Positions 63,222 through 64,000 of a DNA stretch of 64,000 nucleotides are shown in pieces. This DNA is from Perognathus longimembris pacificus. Lineage: Eukaryota; Chordata; Mammalia; Rodentia; Heteromyidae. Numbering within the stretch: position 1 is the stretch's first letter; every line of letters begins with the position of its first letter. The notes beneath the pieces were generated by a model that searched no databases, was not told where the DNA came from, and worked only from the letters and a program-made list of their open reading frames with translations. Location of the stretch: contig NC_063175.1 of assembly GCF_023159225.1 (NCBI RefSeq), positions 3,622,255-3,686,254 on the forward strand, written 5' to 3'. The position numbers were made by a program, and so were the translations under genes.

Positions 63222-63714
63222 CTGAGGGGAGAAGAAAATGGTGAACAGACTCAGAGAGGCCCAAGTAACTCATTTTCATCACACTCGCACAGGTATGCGT
63301 AAGAATTTTACACAAATAATAACATAAACCATTCAGATGCTTTGGTTTATAATGAACTTGTCATAACAGGGAAGTTTCACAATGTCATTTGGGGAACATA
63401 AACTAAATATCCAAAAAATTAGGAAAAAACATATTAGCTGTTGAAATTTGGGGGAAAGTTTACTTTTCATAAGCAAAAACAATGGATTTTACTTAATGTA
63501 TAGCATAACTACAGAGCTATTAATTAAATATGTAAAATAAGAAGTATGTCATCATTTTCCACTTCTGGTTATAAGTATATGTACATATATGTAGATATAC
63601 ACATATCATATATAATGTACAATATGTACATCTTTATAATACATATAATTTAATTCTTGCCTTGGAATTTCATTTCGATTTAAATTTTTTAAATGATTTA
63701 AAAATTATTTATTT

Positions 63715-63925
63715 TAAAAATACATTTTTGTTATTGTAGAGGTGATTATACAGGGGTTACAGTTAGATGAGTCAGGTATTGAGTACATTTCTTTTCGAAC
63801 CATGTCTCCCCCTCCCTCACTCCCAGTTTTTCCCTCCTGTCCCCACCCACAAGATGTATAGTTAATTTTCCACATAGTATCTAGTGAGTACCACAGTCAT
63901 ATTTGTTCACCCTTTGTTCCACCTT
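63715..63925 (-). repeat. L1 3'-UTR fragment
   Basis: The reverse complement of the terminal block (aggggttacagttagatgag) with a pyrimidine tract (cccctccctcactcccag). Confidence 0.65.
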
Positions 63926-63939
63926 TAAATTATTTTATT

Positions 63940-64000
63940 TTATCAGTTGTGGGGCTTGAACTCAGGGCCTGGGTGCTATCCCTGAGCCTCTGTGCTCAAG
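63940..64000 (-). repeat. 7SL-Geo SINE cut by the window edge
   Basis: Only the reversed Geo end is visible: gggcttgaactcagggcctg, then ctgagcctctgtgctcaag. Confidence 0.7.

Larger units (their letters stand above)
59940..63046 (-). other. MYOM1 intron within the third Fn3 domain
   Basis: SINEs cover 60170-60655, 61785-62013, 62205-62427 and 62760-62972, and an L2-like stretch covers 61235-61345. 60660-61230, 61350-61740 and 62430-62750 are unassigned. Confidence 0.84.
63222..64000 (-). other. MYOM1 intron (incomplete, runs off the right edge)
   Basis: AT-rich sequence to about 63700, then an L1 3'-UTR fragment on the minus strand (63715-63925) and the beginning of a minus-strand SINE cut by the window edge. 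No further exon is visible. Confidence 0.84.

Noticed and set aside
1121..63221. Assignment to MYOM2 or MYOM3 instead of MYOM1
   Set aside because: The 96-codon EH cassette between the third and fourth Fn3 domains is a MYOM1 feature, and the translated Ig and linker exons agree with myomesin-1 as I know it.

Overview
The window is vertebrate nuclear DNA and holds part of one large split gene on the minus strand, MYOM1 (myomesin-1, a sarcomeric M-band protein). Transcription runs from right to left. I could place 22 coding exons between 63221 and 1121. Every one has AG/GT splice borders, and the reading phase carries across every junction. Together they encode about 852 continuous residues, roughly the C-terminal-central half of the protein. 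The start codon lies right of the window, and the rest of the last Ig domain and the stop codon lie left of it. A 96-codon Pro/Ser/Lys-rich cassette exon (58100-58387) matches the 'EH' (embryonic heart) segment that is specific to MYOM1 among the myomesins, so MYOM2 and MYOM3 are excluded.

The organism is most likely a geomyoid rodent (pocket mouse, kangaroo rat or pocket gopher). The reason is the abundance of a dimeric SINE made of an ID/tRNA-Ala-like left half and a distinct right half. This matches the IDL-Geo SINE as I recall it being described, restricted to Geomyoidea. The species cannot be fixed from the window.

Domain layout from right to left: third Fn3 domain (exons at 63.0 and 59.8 kb), EH cassette (58.1 kb), fourth Fn3 (54.5 and 49.0 kb), fifth Fn3 (46.1 and 43.6 kb), then the C-terminal Ig string my9 (31.4 and 30.5 kb), my10 (24.4 and 21.4 kb), my11 (19.8, 14.2 and 13.3 kb), my12 (11.7 and 7.1 kb) and the first strand of my13 (1.1 kb). 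The alpha-helical linkers between these Ig domains sit on their own tiny exons (30290-30334, 20101-20160, 11905-11943, 3631-3667 plus 3356-3378). Titin, creatine kinase and self-association contacts of the M-band are mapped to this part of the protein in the literature.

The introns (about 96% of the window) are filled with retroelements. These include IDL-Geo SINEs of at least two age classes, many older SINEs that pair a 7SL/B1-like left half with the same Geo right half, L1 3' ends, one 4.7-kb L1 that has its 5' end but has lost its 3' end (14990-19660), an old MaLR-type LTR, ancient L1/HAL1, MIR/L2 and hAT-type fragments, and many microsatellites. No tRNA, rRNA, CRISPR or bacterial feature is present, and no second gene is supported.

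I found no undescribed biological system. The most informative observations are two SINEs inserted one after the other at the same nick site, nested SINE-in-L1 insertions, the chimeric 7SL/Geo SINE family, and the orientation of the L1 5' region relative to downstream MYOM1 exons.
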